Assembly: GCA_963555705.1 (NCBI GenBank)
Contig: OY743181.1
Location: 26,354,513-26,418,512 of the forward strand
Source of the DNA: Ligustrum vulgare
Taxonomy: Eukaryota; Streptophyta; Magnoliopsida; Lamiales; Oleaceae
Reading direction: 5' to 3'
Length of the DNA stretch: 64,000 nucleotides
How positions within the stretch are numbered: the first letter of the stretch is position 1; each line of letters begins with the position of its first letter. This document shows, one piece after another, positions 45,276 to 55,949 of this stretch. The notes under the pieces were generated by a model. It did no database searches and was not told the origin of the DNA. It saw only the letters and a program-made list of their open reading frames with translations. Made by a program: the position numbers and the translations under genes.

Positions 45276-47387
45276 AACCATTGTTCGTCCTCGAACAATG
45301 ATAGAAAAGAACTAAAGCACGACTCGAATGAACATGTTAGACTTTTAAATCTGGAAAGTCAAGGTCACAACCCACTTTTTTTTAGCACGAAAATCAAATT
45401 GCATAATCGGAGTGTGTTAGTGTGTGTAAGAGATGCATCACCCAATATTCTCCGAACAAAAATGAAAATTGATACCCCAATGTGGATTATATCCTTTCAC
45501 CTCTCGTGAGTTCTCTCTGAATTTATCAATTCCCCATAAAAATGTAAGTTTTGACTAATTCAAGTAAATGCCAACAGATTAGTGCGGTTTATCTCATGGT
45601 AAAAATTTAGTCAATACACAGTTTCAGATCAAAAGGGTACAAAATATAGGCCAAGCAATTCAAACCACTCATAAGTACATGTAATGGGAGCCAACACTCT
45701 CACCGGATATCTCTCTTCGCACAAAGTGTATATAAAGGTGAGAATTTTACGCTCAACTCACTGCATGAAAAACTTGTTACCACAGATTGCTCAAGTGTCA
45801 AAACCGGAGCCAACAATAACACAAGTGCAAAGCAAAGGTCTTTGTTGGGTTGTAGCGGGGCTTCGGGTCAGGTGGGATAAAAGGGAAACATTTAGGCTGA
45901 ATCGAGAAGGAGTTTCACAAGCCGAATCGGTTCAATTATAACATTCCTTCTTTCTTCTTCAACATGAAAATAATCTTCCTGCCATCCAACTGATTTAACA
46001 CTAGACTTCTATTTGTGCAGCTTGAGTGTTTATTTTCAATACTAGCAAATGTTCATGACCTCGTAATTTGAGAACTAGCCTGAACTTCTCTTTTTCTTTT
46101 GTTTCTCTCTCTTTTTTTTTTTTTTTAAACATATACTGCAATTTTTCTCCTTTGGTCAAATCACCCCACAATCCCCAATGACACAAGATTGACTTTCCAC
46201 TTTGAAACTTAATCCACCTCAAACTTCTCAACCAACACAAGCTTGTGAATCCGTTCTCTATAGGTTCAAGAAAAAGGATAACATGAAAGAATGGGTGTTC
46301 GTGGCTTGTAGTGTGGTATTAATATTCCAAAGAAAGGCTAAGGCTCAAAGGGTCTTCTATTGGTAAATGTACAATGGTAGGCTTATTTAGAAGGCCAAAT
46401 TTGGTTCATCCTAGTGCCTTTACTATATTTTGCACTCGAGCCAAGAAGCTACTACGGCATGTACACAAAAGCATATCCAAGAACAAATCAACCATGCAGG
46501 ACACACATTAAAAAAAAATAAGAGCTTTATGTAAAGAGTAAAAGTAGCTCATAGGCTCAAAAGCTCACAAATTATGGTTCATATGTGTGTCTCCCATCCA
46601 ATTATGAGTTTTGGTCATTGCTCGGTCTTAGGGTCGAATTGAAAATGCAAAAGATCTAGTGGCCAAAGGGGTGAATCTCTTTACTCGGGGTAGTTATCAG
46701 TCATATCAAATTTGGATTTGAATCTACTAGGTTGCAGAGATATGGCATTTTGTCCCCATTTTCAAACCTATTCGGAAAGTATTGGAAAATTCATCTCTAC
46801 GTGCTCAATTCATGTCCAATTATGCAATTATATTTCAAAAAAAAATGAACCAAAAGTGGGGTCGCTTCCTATCAAAGATTAAAATGGATGCTGACTCAAA
46901 CTGAATTTTAACGTTTCGACTACAGAAAGTAGATAAAGACATTAAGCTCACAATCAATTCAATCCCCCCCCCCACACTTAGACAAAACAATGTCCTCATT
47001 GAAAAGCAAAACAATAAAAGGGAAGTTATGCGCGAGGGCTACGTGCCATTAAAAATTTGAAAAAAAAACAAACTTACGGCCGTGAAGGTATGACTTACGG
47101 CCGTAAGTCACATTCTGAAAAAAAAGTTTCAAAGAAACAATTATGGCCGTAAAAATGTAAATACGGCCGTAATAAGGCCTCTGTATAAAAAAACTGGAAA
47201 TTTCATGTTTTTTTTTTTTTTTTTTTGAAAAAAAAATAATAATTAAATAAAATAAAATAAAATAAAATAAACTAAAAATAAGAATACGAAAATAAAGAGT
47301 CGAGGAGGTAAAGAAACTCCCCTCTCGGGTTGCCTCCCGAGCAGCGCCGCTGTTTACAGTCGTTGGCTCGACTGAGTCCTTTCTCAT
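45276..47387 (-). mobile_element. Non-coding 3' internal region of the young element
   Basis: No reverse transcriptase or integrase motif in any frame. Landmarks: a second purine tract with 'gaggacattgttttgtctaa' and 'gtgtgggggggg' near 46966-46995, typical of Athila/Tat 3' regions; four palindromes at 47075-47171; and the inverted motif GGGAGGCAACCCGAG near 47325-47340. Short ORFs (45273-45509, 45684-45941, 46001-46240, 47049-47387) are not convincing. Confidence 0.7.
47075..47171. repeat. Internal set of four TACGGCCGTA-type palindromes
   Basis: Starts at 47075, 47096, 47142 and 47162: two pairs with 21- and 20-bp spacing, 67 bp from pair to pair. It lies outside the LTRs, just downstream of the protease end. 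Confidence 0.75.
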
Positions 47388-48461
47388 TCAACCGGGATTA
47401 GGTGGATTCCCAAAGCTCAATCTCCTTTTCGTGCTCTTCATTAGTGCCTGCAAAATAGGGGGTAGAGGTTTTTCATCAGAAATTGGTAATGAGATGGATG
47501 AGATTTTACCTGATTTCGGAGACTTTGGACAGTCCTTTCCACCAATATCGAGAACTTCCTGTACTAAAGAGTCATTCACATTAACAGAATAAACAGGATC
47601 ATCATCAAAAATTTTCACGGAATCATAAATATTGAATTGAACAATTTTATTATCAAATTCCATGGAAAGTGTGCCACTACTAACATCTATCTTAGTTTTA
47701 GATGTTTTCAAAAATGGTCTACCTAACAAAATAGGAGTAGAGTTGGGGAAGTGGTCATCATTCATGTCCAATACATAAAAATCTGCAGGAAATACTAACC
47801 CGCCTACTTGTACTAAAACATCTTCAACTACCCCATCCGGATATGCATTGGAACGGTCGGCTAGTTGAATGATAACACTAGTTTCAGTCATTTTAGCAAG
47901 TTTTAATGCGGTGTAAGTGGACCTAGGCATTACATTGATAGATGCTCCTAAGTCTATTAAAGCACGATTTATTTTCTTATTGCCTATTTGACAAGGTATG
48001 GTAAACATACCTGGATCCTTGCATTTTGGGGGCAGTTTCCTTTGGAAGAGTGCTGACACATTTTCCCCCATTCTTATCATTTCATTTCCCATCAACTTCC
48101 GTTTGTTGGTGCACAGCTCCTTTAAGAACTTCGCGTATCGGGGCACTTGCTTGATTGCATCCAACAGTGGAATGTTGATTTCCACTTTCCTGAACATTTC
48201 CAGAATTTCCTTCTCCTTGCTTTCCTTAGTCGCCTTCGCTAACCTGCTCGAAAAAGGCGGTGGAGTTAGTTTCGCATTCACAATAGGTTCGGTTTTTACC
48301 TGAGAGTTTTGTGGAATGCTGTTTTTCTTTTCGACTTCTTTTTCTTCAACCTCCTCCTCTTCACTCGCGGTTGGCTTTGATTGTGGCGCCTCAAATTCTT
48401 TTCCACTTCGAAGAGTAATTGCACTTACATTCTTCGGATTCACCTCGGGTTGAGATGGCAA
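47388..48461 (-). CDS. Athila/Tat protease region (end of gag plus aspartic protease)
   Basis: 357 codons open. After a Glu/Lys-rich linker come the lineage-typical NVSAITLRSGKEF, PPPFSSRLAKATKE, EILEMFRKVEINIPLLDAIK and PRYAKFLKELCTNKRKL. The aspartic protease follows: ALIDLGASINVMP (catalytic Asp of the D-L-G-A form), VIIQLADRS and ILLGRPFLKTSKTKID. The frame ends at KRRLSFGNPPNPG, where relatives would continue into reverse transcriptase. It is in a different frame from the gag pieces upstream, and no start codon is required in a polyprotein. Function: cleavage of the gag polyprotein. Confidence 0.88.
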   Translation of the reverse strand: MPSQPEVNPKNVSAITLRSGKEFEAPQSKPTASEEEEVEEKEVEKKNSIPQNSQVKTEPIVNAKLTPPPFSSRLAKATKESKEKEILEMFRKVEINIPLLDAIKQVPRYAKFLKELCTNKRKLMGNEMIRMGENVSALFQRKLPPKCKDPGMFTIPCQIGNKKINRALIDLGASINVMPRSTYTALKLAKMTETSVIIQLADRSNAYPDGVVEDVLVQVGGLVFPADFYVLDMNDDHFPNSTPILLGRPFLKTSKTKIDVSSGTLSMEFDNKIVQFNIYDSVKIFDDDPVYSVNVNDSLVQEVLDIGGKDCPKSPKSGKISSISLPISDEKPLPPILQALMKSTKRRLSFGNPPNPG

Positions 48462-49090
48462 CTTTCCTCCTGTTCATGCTTCCAGTCTGTTGATAGATGT
48501 GGCCATTTGACTCATTTGATTTTCCAGGTTTTGAATGCTGGATTTGGTTGAAATTGTAGAGTGTTAGTGGCCAAAGTTTTCATCATTTCTTCGAGAGACA
48601 TACCTGATGATTGTGGCTTTTGCTGATATTGTCCCTGTGGATGGAAATTTCCTTGTTGTTGAAAATTCCCTTGAGGCTTGTTGGAGACGAAACCCGGATG
48701 TTTGTTATTTCCATAGCTCAAGTTCGAGTGGTCCCTCCAGCCAGGATTGTAAGTGTTTGAGTACGGATTGTATTGTTGTTCTTGAAATGGGAAGCCTCCA
48801 GCAGCTTTCACTTGTTCACTGTTTCCCTCTTGGAGCACCGGGCACGCATCCGTTGCATGTCCGAAGTTAGCACATATCCCGCATGCTTTGACTTGTTTTG
48901 CACTTCCTACAGAAAGTTGTTTAACGAGATTTGTTAGTTCAAATAGTTGACTTTCTATATTGGAACTACTTACCTCGTTCACGCGGCGAACTTGCATGTC
49001 TCGGGTTGGGTTAAATTGCTGAGTGTTTTCAGCCATGTTGGAAATCAAAGCCCGAGCCTGTTCCGGTGTTAATCCATTAAGGAACCTCCA
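48462..49090 (-). pseudogene. Athila/Tat gag, nucleocapsid half, shifted frame
   Basis: The open frame ends at 48512; readable sequence starts near 49090. It has FLNGLTPEQARALISNMAEN, QVRRVNEVSSSNIESQL, a zinc knuckle CGICANFGHATDACP, a Gln/Pro/Asn-rich stretch and MSLEEMMKTLATNT. It is one frame off from the capsid half (junction near 49085) and shifts again near 48540, where the third frame continues (SIQNLENQMSQMATSINRLE) to a stop and then the protease frame. In related elements these are one continuous protein, so I read them as damage rather than programmed shifts. Confidence 0.8.
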
Positions 49091-49752
49091 CTTGCGGCAT
49101 CTATCATACTTCTGTCCATTGGTAGCAGTCCTTCGTAGAAATATTGCACCAGTAGTTGTTCGCTGATTTGATGATGGGGGCAGCTCGAGATGAGCTTCTT
49201 GAAGCGTTCCCAATATTCATACAGCGATTCACCATTGTTTTGACGAACCCCGCAAATTTCCTTTCGGATTGTTCCAGCCCGAGATGCAGGAAAATATTTT
49301 TCCAAAAATAGCCTCTTCATGTCATTCCAGGTGGTGACTGATCCGGATGGTAAACAGTATAGCCAATCAGTAGCTGCATCCTTTAATGAGAATGGAAAGA
49401 CCCTCATTTTAATTTGTTCCTCGGTAATACCAGTGGGTCTCATACTGTCACAAACCACGTGGAATTCCTTGAGATGCCTGTAAGGGTCTTCACCAGCATG
49501 TCCTCGAAAAGTTGGCAACAAGTGAATGAGTCCAGATTTGAGTTCAAAAGTTTTTCCCTCCTCCACTGTCGGAAAAGTGATACAGAGTGGTTGTTGAGCG
49601 ACATCTGGAGTGGCCAATTGTTTAAGTGTCCTGTTGTTGAGGTTATGAGCTGTCATTTGTTCTAGTGCTTCCCTTCTTCGCTGTCGAAAAGTTCGCTCGA
49701 TTTCCGGATCAAATAAAAAATATTCAGGATTAGTGGATCGAGTTTTATGCAT
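49069..49752 (-). CDS. Athila/Tat gag, capsid half
   Basis: 227 codons from an ATG at 49752, about 140 bp after the primer site, which is the expected place for the polyprotein start. The retrotransposon-gag domain is clear: GLIHLLPTFRGHAGEDPYRH, LKEFHVVCDS, MRVFPFSLKDAATDWLY, WNDMKRLFLEKYFPASR, GESLYEYWERFKKLISSCPH and LLVQYFYEGLLPMDRSMIDA. It ends at a stop after GGSLMD where the frame shifts. It would form the particle shell but lacks the nucleocapsid in frame. Confidence 0.85.
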   Translation of the reverse strand: MHKTRSTNPEYFLFDPEIERTFRQRRREALEQMTAHNLNNRTLKQLATPDVAQQPLCITFPTVEEGKTFELKSGLIHLLPTFRGHAGEDPYRHLKEFHVVCDSMRPTGITEEQIKMRVFPFSLKDAATDWLYCLPSGSVTTWNDMKRLFLEKYFPASRAGTIRKEICGVRQNNGESLYEYWERFKKLISSCPHHQISEQLLVQYFYEGLLPMDRSMIDAASGGSLMD

Positions 49753-49891
49753 ATAAATAAATAAATAAATAAATAAATAAAATTTTCAGAATTTCAATTT
49801 TTTTTTTTATATTAAACCGAAATTAAAAATAAATAAATAAAAATGCAGAAAATAAAATTCTAATTGATTAAACAGAAAATTGGTTAACCGT

Positions 49892-49909
49892 TCCCCGGCA
49901 ACGGCGCCA
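49892..49909 (-). other. Primer-binding site (tRNA-Asp type)
   Basis: Minus strand TGGCGCCGTTGCCGGGGA, six bases after the LTR end. This site is characteristic of Athila/Tat elements. The same site with one change lies at 61996-62013. Confidence 0.88.
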
Positions 49910-49915
49910 AAAACT

Positions 49916-51326
49916 TGATGCGTGTCGTAATGCACCAAAATAATAATTAAATTCCTTGTTCACTATTACTAAGAATATAGCAGTGGAAGCAAGGGTCGAT
50001 CCCACGAGGAACGGGAACTAACTTAGTGTTATGTCAATTAGAATCGTAAAGGGGGGTTTTGAGTTGAAAATTGCAATTAATCTAAATAATCAAATAAATA
50101 TGTAAAATAGCTGGAATAAAAATCAAATAATAAAGAATCCTAGTTCTCAGGTTCGGTTGTGCCCTATTATAATATTGTCATTCCCCAAGCAACGCATGTA
50201 CTATTTCCTTTGTTTTATTTATCACCCGGAATAATCAAAAAGCTCTGATTAATCCAATTCTTCCTTAATAATAATCAATTAGAATTAGTTCTCCAATCAA
50301 TTTAGAGTGAATGAACAACCTAGAATAAGCTCCCTAGATTTAATTCATTAACTATGTGAAAACAAGAAGAATTAGGTGAACTAAATTATCAATTACATAT
50401 GCTCGAATTGATTAATCTAGATTGAATTTTCATATGGAAATATAAAATTACCAATTGCTACTATGATTTGGATAACAAGACAAATACGAATCCAATTACC
50501 CAAATTAGCAAACATCAACACAATAATTAAAAGACAAGGCCTTAATCAATTAATAAATTGTCTTGACGAAATTGATGTTCATGAGAAATCCAATAAATAA
50601 AATATAAAAACAAGAACTACGTTACGAGTTTGAGGAATGAATAATAGAATAATATGAACACAACGTCCCCCTTGAACTAGGTTGAGAAGATTAGCCACGC
50701 ATTGCCATGAAGAATTCCCCAAAAATATTGTCTTGATTAACCTTGATTTTGCCCGGAATTTCTTCTCTTCAAACCTTGATATTGGAGGCTCTCAAAAATA
50801 TTTTTCTCTCTTTTTCTTGTCATGAACTTCCCTATTTATAACTTCAATTTTCGTGCCCTAGCTTTGGGAGCAAGAAATCCAAAATTATGGAAAGAATTGA
50901 AATAAGGAAATTTTTGACTTGAAGATTTACGGCCGTAACTATTCTTTTACGGCCGTAATTGAGTTACTGCATATTTTCCAAAGTTGACATTACGGCCGTG
51001 ACACTTCCATTTACGGCCGTGACATATCCATTTACGGCCGTGACACACCCCTTTACGGCCGTAATTGTGTCTCTGCATATTTTTGCACAATGACATGAAA
51101 ACGTTTACGACCGTGAGTATATATATTACGGCCGTAACGTATTTGCACCCAAGGCCCTCAATCTTCAATTTAAAGCGTATTTTGGTCCTTTTTCCTTCTT
51201 TTCTCTTCTTTTAGGATCCTATACAACATGAAACACAACATGCATTAATAATACTTAGATAGAATCCCATTATGACTTATTCAAGGATATAAGTGTATAA
51301 AATAAACGTTAATATAACACTTATCA
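49916..51326 (-). repeat. 5' LTR of the young element (1411 bp)
   Basis: Identical in length to 43849-45259 with three substitutions seen. It contains the palindrome array 50928-51136 and TATA box 50840-50832. Confidence 0.96.
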
Positions 51327-51660
51327 TTGACATTTTGGGAATTAAAGGTTATAAAACGAATTTAAAAATTTAGTGATTAATTTGAAATTTAACAAAGATG
51401 AATTTGAAAAGTTTTTAGCCTGAAATAGAATTTTCACAAGTTTGGGTGCTGATTAATTTATTTTCAGAAACTGCTGGGGTTGAATGTAAGATCTTAAGAA
51501 CAACTGGAGCTGAGATATATGATTAGCAAAACTTTAGTTCTGAAATAAAATATTTCAAAAACTAAAGGCTGACTTAAAGACAATTTAAAATTGAAGGAGT
51601 GAAATAACAAACTTTTAAAACTTGAGGGCTAAAAGGCAATTTTTGTAAAATCAAAACATA
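51327..51660 (+). mobile_element. Older LTR-like element, right part
   Basis: It resumes the sequence interrupted at 43848 after the duplicated TTGAC. It carries phrases inverse to the 'tttagtccct..aacttt' repeat of 19240-19600 (for example 'aaaacttgagggctaaa' near 51617), supporting kinship with the 3.35-kb element. The right border is not resolved. Confidence 0.5.
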
Positions 51661-52439
51661 ATTAAAACAAAATCCCTTTTCTCCCCTACAATTTCTTAAC
51701 AAGGGAGAGGAAAATGGGGGATTTTTCAAATTGGTTATGTCAAATCTTTGTTTTATGGAAAGAGTAATAATATTTGCATCACAATTTCATATAACTACAC
51801 CACATTTGAATTGTATTATTGGTCCATAATCTTTATAGATTATTGCATTTATATTCTTTATTTTTTCATCAAGTTCTTATCATTAAATTTTCAACAATTA
51901 TCAAATTTTGTCATCCATGATGGTTTTCGTCCATTTTATCATCATCATCATCATCATCATCGTACTTTAAAACAATGAACAAGAATTCAATTAAAATTTT
52001 CATTTTTTTTACTTATTAAATGTATAAGCGGTAAATAAATCTTTTTAATCCTTCTTAATAATTTTTTTGATAGAAATCGATAGAAGAGACAAGATATATT
52101 AATTAATGAAATAATTAAAATAAGAATATGATTAAAAAAAAGTTAGGGAACATAATTGTAATATTGATTAAAGGTTATGAACATTTCTTGCAACTAAAAT
52201 GTGGTGCACATATAAGAAAATATGGTGACAATATATTTAGCCTTATGGAAATGGCCATTTTTTTGTGTAAATTGTCTATATTACCTCAAATGAAAGGACT
52301 TATTTACTTTGCAAGTTATATCCTTTAACTTAGTTAGGTTGATTCAATTAAGAATTTCTAGATATATTAATTTTTTCCAACATTTTAAGTTCTTCTCAAA
52401 ATGTTCTATAATCTGATATTTTCTCAAAAGAATTGGGAC
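51661..52439. other. Intergenic, no gene seen
   Basis: AT-rich with a (CAT)n run at about 51939-51960. ORFs 51748-51978 and 52128-52328 have no recognisable domain. Around 52335-52440 the sequence passes into pararetrovirus DNA; the exact border is unclear. Confidence 0.45.
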
Positions 52440-52461
52440 GATCTTTTTTTGTTATATATCC

Positions 52462-52755
52462 TCATATTATTTCTTCTGAAACTTCTTCTTCTATACTTTC
52501 GTATTCTTTTATAATTTTATGAACCGTATCTATATTTTTAGTTGTTTCAACATAGTCAAATTCTATATTATTTGAGCAAGCGTAGTCAATATACTCATAT
52601 ATATTTTTTAGTTTAGATTGTTCAACAGAATATGTACTTTCAGATTTTTCAATAATAGTTGGTAAAAATGAAATATCTTTATCTTCTAAATATAGTTTAT
52701 GATCACTACTATTGGAAGTGGATGCTTGTGAAATATCCATAAATTCAAAGATCAA
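52462..52755 (-). pseudogene. Caulimovirid open frame downstream of the promoter
   Basis: A 97-codon open frame rich in Ser, Glu and Lys lies just after the poly(A) signal on the minus strand. By position it should be the leader-proximal start of the first viral ORF, reached a second time because the circular genome was integrated in permuted form. I recognise no domain, so this rests on context. It stops at 52462, where viral similarity also ends for me. Confidence 0.4.
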
Positions 52756-52883
52756 ACTCTAGATTTTAATTAAAGAAAACTCACTTTTTGTTAAGATAAG
52801 AAAGAATTTTTCTTATTAGATCTTTCAAGACTCTATGGTATAAAGAGTTTAGAAACTCGTATTTTTATGAAAGGCTTGGAATT

Positions 52884-52889
52884 TTTATT
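52884..52889 (-). terminator. Poly(A) signal of the viral transcript
   Basis: AATAAA on the minus strand, about 120-130 bp downstream of the TATA box. This closeness is the normal caulimovirid layout that yields terminally redundant RNA. Confidence 0.6.
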
Positions 52890-53010
52890 GATAAATGAAA
52901 ATGATACAAGATTTGGTTAGAGAAAATTTTCAAAGATAGAAAAGCTTTTTGACTATCTTACAGACTGAGTGCTCAAAGTGTTCTCTGTCTTTTCCCTAGC
53001 TCGAAGGCCT

Positions 53011-53020
53011 CTATTTATAC
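53011..53020 (-). promoter_or_regulatory. TATA box of the viral pregenomic promoter
   Basis: Minus strand GTATAAATAG followed by 'aggccttcgagc'. It sits between the last viral ORF and the poly(A) signal, as the 35S-type promoter does in caulimovirids. Confidence 0.65.
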
Positions 53021-53239
53021 AACTACATAAGGTCCAATTATTTAGCCTCTTATATCACTACTTACATCACAAGCTCTATAATTTAAACTTTACATTACAT
53101 CATAAGGACATCTCTGTCCCTCCATTATTTATTTCTTCACATGGAGTCTATCTTTGGCACGTTACATCCTCAAAGTTGATTCCAGTTGTTCTTCATTTTT
53201 GTTGGCATGTGCTTTTTTTTTTTTTTTTTAAAAAAAAGT

Positions 53240-53770
53240 AGATTCCATCATCTTTGCATGCATGTTGGCAATCTCTAGCAATGCATGACTTTTGTATTGT
53301 TGTTGAACTTCCATTAATTTGATGAGTGTCAAACTTGTCAATATATTCTTTCAAAATTGTTGATTTTTGTTTTCCTTCATTTGTGAGGAGGGTCCATCCT
53401 TCATACTGACGTAAAAATTTGAATTTTTTCTCATACAAATTTTTAGCAATGTTGTAAAGGACTTTTATTCCCAACTCTCTTCGGGACTTGAACCATGATC
53501 TTGTAATATTTGGTAAATGTTTGGTATTCTGTCCAACTTCTATTTGGAAATCTCGCGCAACATAACCAATTGTAATAATATGTTCAGCAGGATAATATAT
53601 CCTTCCATCGATTTTGAGACTGGTTGAATAAAGTTTTAAGTATATCTATCTCCCTTGAGCAAATCTTGAAACTTCATCTTTTAATATATCATCAAGTTTT
53701 TCGATTTCTTTTAGATCTTTTTCAAGGTAAATAAGATCTAAAAATCCATAATCTGGTGCCATTTTTTCAT
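53240..53770 (-). pseudogene. Caulimovirid last ORF, transactivator-like, broken
   Basis: A short open start at 53762 (MAPDYGF...) reaches a stop after some 37 codons. Later pieces in other frames include a 93-codon frame at 53474-53193 with YNIAKNLYEKKFKFL and GWTLLTNEGKQKS. Position after reverse transcriptase and before the promoter fits the translational transactivator/inclusion-body protein. No motif is decisive, so the name comes from gene order. Confidence 0.45.
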
Positions 53771-53799
53771 GTTGGGATCACCTCTGTTGGTAACAATTA

Positions 53800-54200
53800 A
53801 TCGTGGGCAAACATGATCTTCAGATGCAATGAAGTAACAATCACATTCTTGAAGTACATTTATAATTTTGGTAAATATTTTATACTCTTCTCTCTTGGTA
53901 AAAAAGGAGAATCATCATTTTGTTCTTCGGTTCGAATTTTGATTATCTTTATATGTTCATCACCAGTTTTTAATGTCACATTTTGGGGACTTAGTTCATC
54001 TCTTTTGATTTTGGGTCGACTACTGCTTCCTTCCAGCTGTGTACCTGTTTGTATATTTGGTAAAACTTGTTTGGTATTCACCGACTCAAATTGTCATTCA
54101 ATTTCACTAATTCTGTTGCTCAATTGTTTGGTAAATTCTCTATCTTCTTAGATATATGAGTTTGTAGTTTTATTCCTCTTTTATCTATTGATGATAATCC
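53800..54200 (-). pseudogene. Caulimovirid segment between polymerase and last ORF
   Basis: Open piece 54081-53860 plus fragments in other frames (KKIENLPNN, VKLND), Lys/Glu/Ser-rich. RNase H should lie about here in a complete genome, but I cannot recognise its motifs; it may be deleted or too decayed. Confidence 0.35.
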
Positions 54201-54269
54201 AAGAAAGTCAATTTCTTGTTTTTCAATAATATCTTTCTTTTTTTAAAGGATAATTCCTTATTTTTTACA

Positions 54270-54870
54270 TTCATTTATAAATTTTATTAAATGATTTCTA
54301 TGTTCTTCTTTATTATAAGAGCATATAAATATATCATCAACTTAAACAATTAAAAATTCATTAAATTTTCTAAATATATTGTCCATTTTTCTTTGATATA
54401 TTTGTGGTGCATTTCTTAGACCACAAAACATTACTATCATTCATATTTACTTTGAGTTGTACTGAACATTGTATATTGTATACTATCTCCTTCTATTTTA
54501 ATTTACCAAAATCCTGATTTGCAATCAAACTTAGAATAATATTGTTTTTCCTTTACAAGATTTATTAGAACTTCTTTATTAGGTAATAAATATCCATCAA
54601 ATTTGGTATATTCATTTAGTTCTTTATAATTTATTATCATTCTTGCTTTTCCTCTAACTTGTTCAGAATGTTTCATAACCATAAAGACTGGACTACTATG
54701 GGGTCCATTACTAGGCCTAATAAGTTTTTGTTCTAGTAATTCTTTTATTTGAATTTTAAATTCTTGTTTATCTTGCATAGTGTACATTATTGGTCTTACT
54801 CTTATTATAACATTTTCTGCTAATTCTATCATTGCTCTAGGATGATATAGTTTTCAAAACAATAATGAGT
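54270..54870 (-). pseudogene. Caulimovirid reverse transcriptase, broken
   Basis: The enzyme copies viral RNA into DNA. The open piece 54832-54503 shows FKIQIKELLEQKLIRPSNGP, HSSPVFMV, ARMIINYKELNEYT, LPNKEVLINLV and SKFDCKSGFW, typical of Caulimoviridae rather than LTR retrotransposons. After a stop and frame changes, LRNAPQIYQRKMDNIF and a VDDIFIC motif (near 54330, the catalytic Asp pair) follow. Stops between these blocks show it is inactive. N-terminal linking sequence up to 55430 is poorly readable. Confidence 0.85.
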
Positions 54871-55434
54871 TTTCTCCATAATTTTTTTCTAATTGATCAA
54901 TGATTTTTCCATGCTTGTTTGTATTTCTGTTTTGAGACTTTTTTGTAAATTATTATTTTATGTTTTATTTCATTTTGTATGATTGATTTTTTTTTTATCC
55001 CATTTATCACCACGCTAGGCTGACTGAACTCTATAAGGTCTAAATTCTCTTATGATTTTTAATAAATATCCAGAAGGTGTTTGAAACATTATCATATAAT
55101 TATTTTATTTGTAGTATTGAAATTATTGTATAAAGTCATTTTCTAGTAATATATCACATTCTAATTTGTCATAACTATATATTTTATTTACTACTATTTG
55201 TTTATTTTCAAGTATTATATTGATTTTATCAGCACTATTGATTATTTGCTTAATTTTTCCTATTACTCCTATAATTTTAATCTTTCAATTAGTATTAATG
55301 ATTATATTAAGAAACTTTTGAATATTGTTATATCATTTCCTGTGTCTATTAATGCGCAAATTTTTATATTTGTTTCTTCAATGGTAACCTGTATATAAAC
55401 AGTTAGGGGAAAACTTATTTGATTACTCATTCAT

Positions 55435-55725
55435 TCATTCAGCTTTTCTACATAATATAGTTTGACTATTATGGATTATATTTAATGCTTCTCTTTTTAT
55501 ACTATAATCTTCTAATCCATTTAGGAAACTCATTCCTAATAATATGTGATGGTTTACAATACTGTTATCTATATGACATGGTATTAAAATGTTAATTTCT
55601 CCTATTTTTATTGGTACTTTGACTTCTAGTTTAGTATTATGTAATTTTCCATCAAAATTCACAAATCTACGCAGTTCAGTTCTATGAGATATTAATCCTT
55701 TATTCTTGTTTGAAACTATATACAT
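55435..55725 (-). pseudogene. Caulimovirid aspartic protease-like region
   Basis: A 96-codon open frame with VKVPIKIGEINILIPCHID and HILLGMSFLNGLEDYSI, the latter resembling the ILG-F-L segment of retroviral-type proteases. It lies directly upstream of reverse transcriptase, as expected for the third viral ORF. The usual catalytic D-S/T-G is not visible in this frame. Confidence 0.6.
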
Positions 55726-55949
55726 TCACTAGCTCCTTTATAAATTAATATATTTGATCATTTTATATGTTCTTTTCCATTGAAATATTCACATTCTATC
55801 TTCATATTTTCAGCATTTCTATTGAGTTTTATTTCTTTACTAGTTTCTCCTAATTGTTTCCTACTAGGTAAACTAAGACTTGTTGATCTTCTAATTAATC
55901 TTTCATCTTCGAATGTTATTTTATTATTAGGGTATTCTTCCTCTCTTAA

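Larger units (their letters stand above)
43849..51326 (-). mobile_element. Young non-autonomous Athila/Tat-type LTR retrotransposon (gag-protease only)
   Basis: 7478 bp, with both LTRs 1411 bp long and a perfect 5-bp duplication TTGAC (43844-43848 and 51327-51331). On the minus strand: 5' LTR, primer site, gag, protease, a long non-coding part, polypurine tract, 3' LTR. Comparing the LTRs I found three substitutions (44032/50099, 44101/50168, 44950/51017), so the insertion is very recent. Reverse transcriptase, RNase H and integrase are absent, and gag is frameshifted. It must have been moved by enzymes from a relative. Protease is followed directly by a GGGAGGCAACCC motif (near 47330) that in full-length relatives lies after pol, which suggests a clean pol loss. 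Confidence 0.93.

Noticed and set aside
48540..49090. Programmed frameshift in the young element's gag
   Set aside because: No slippery site recognised, two shifts plus a stop, and relatives have one continuous frame; damage is simpler.
53860..54151. Plus-strand ORF in the viral region
   Set aside because: Antisense to viral remnants; AT-rich reverse frame without a domain.
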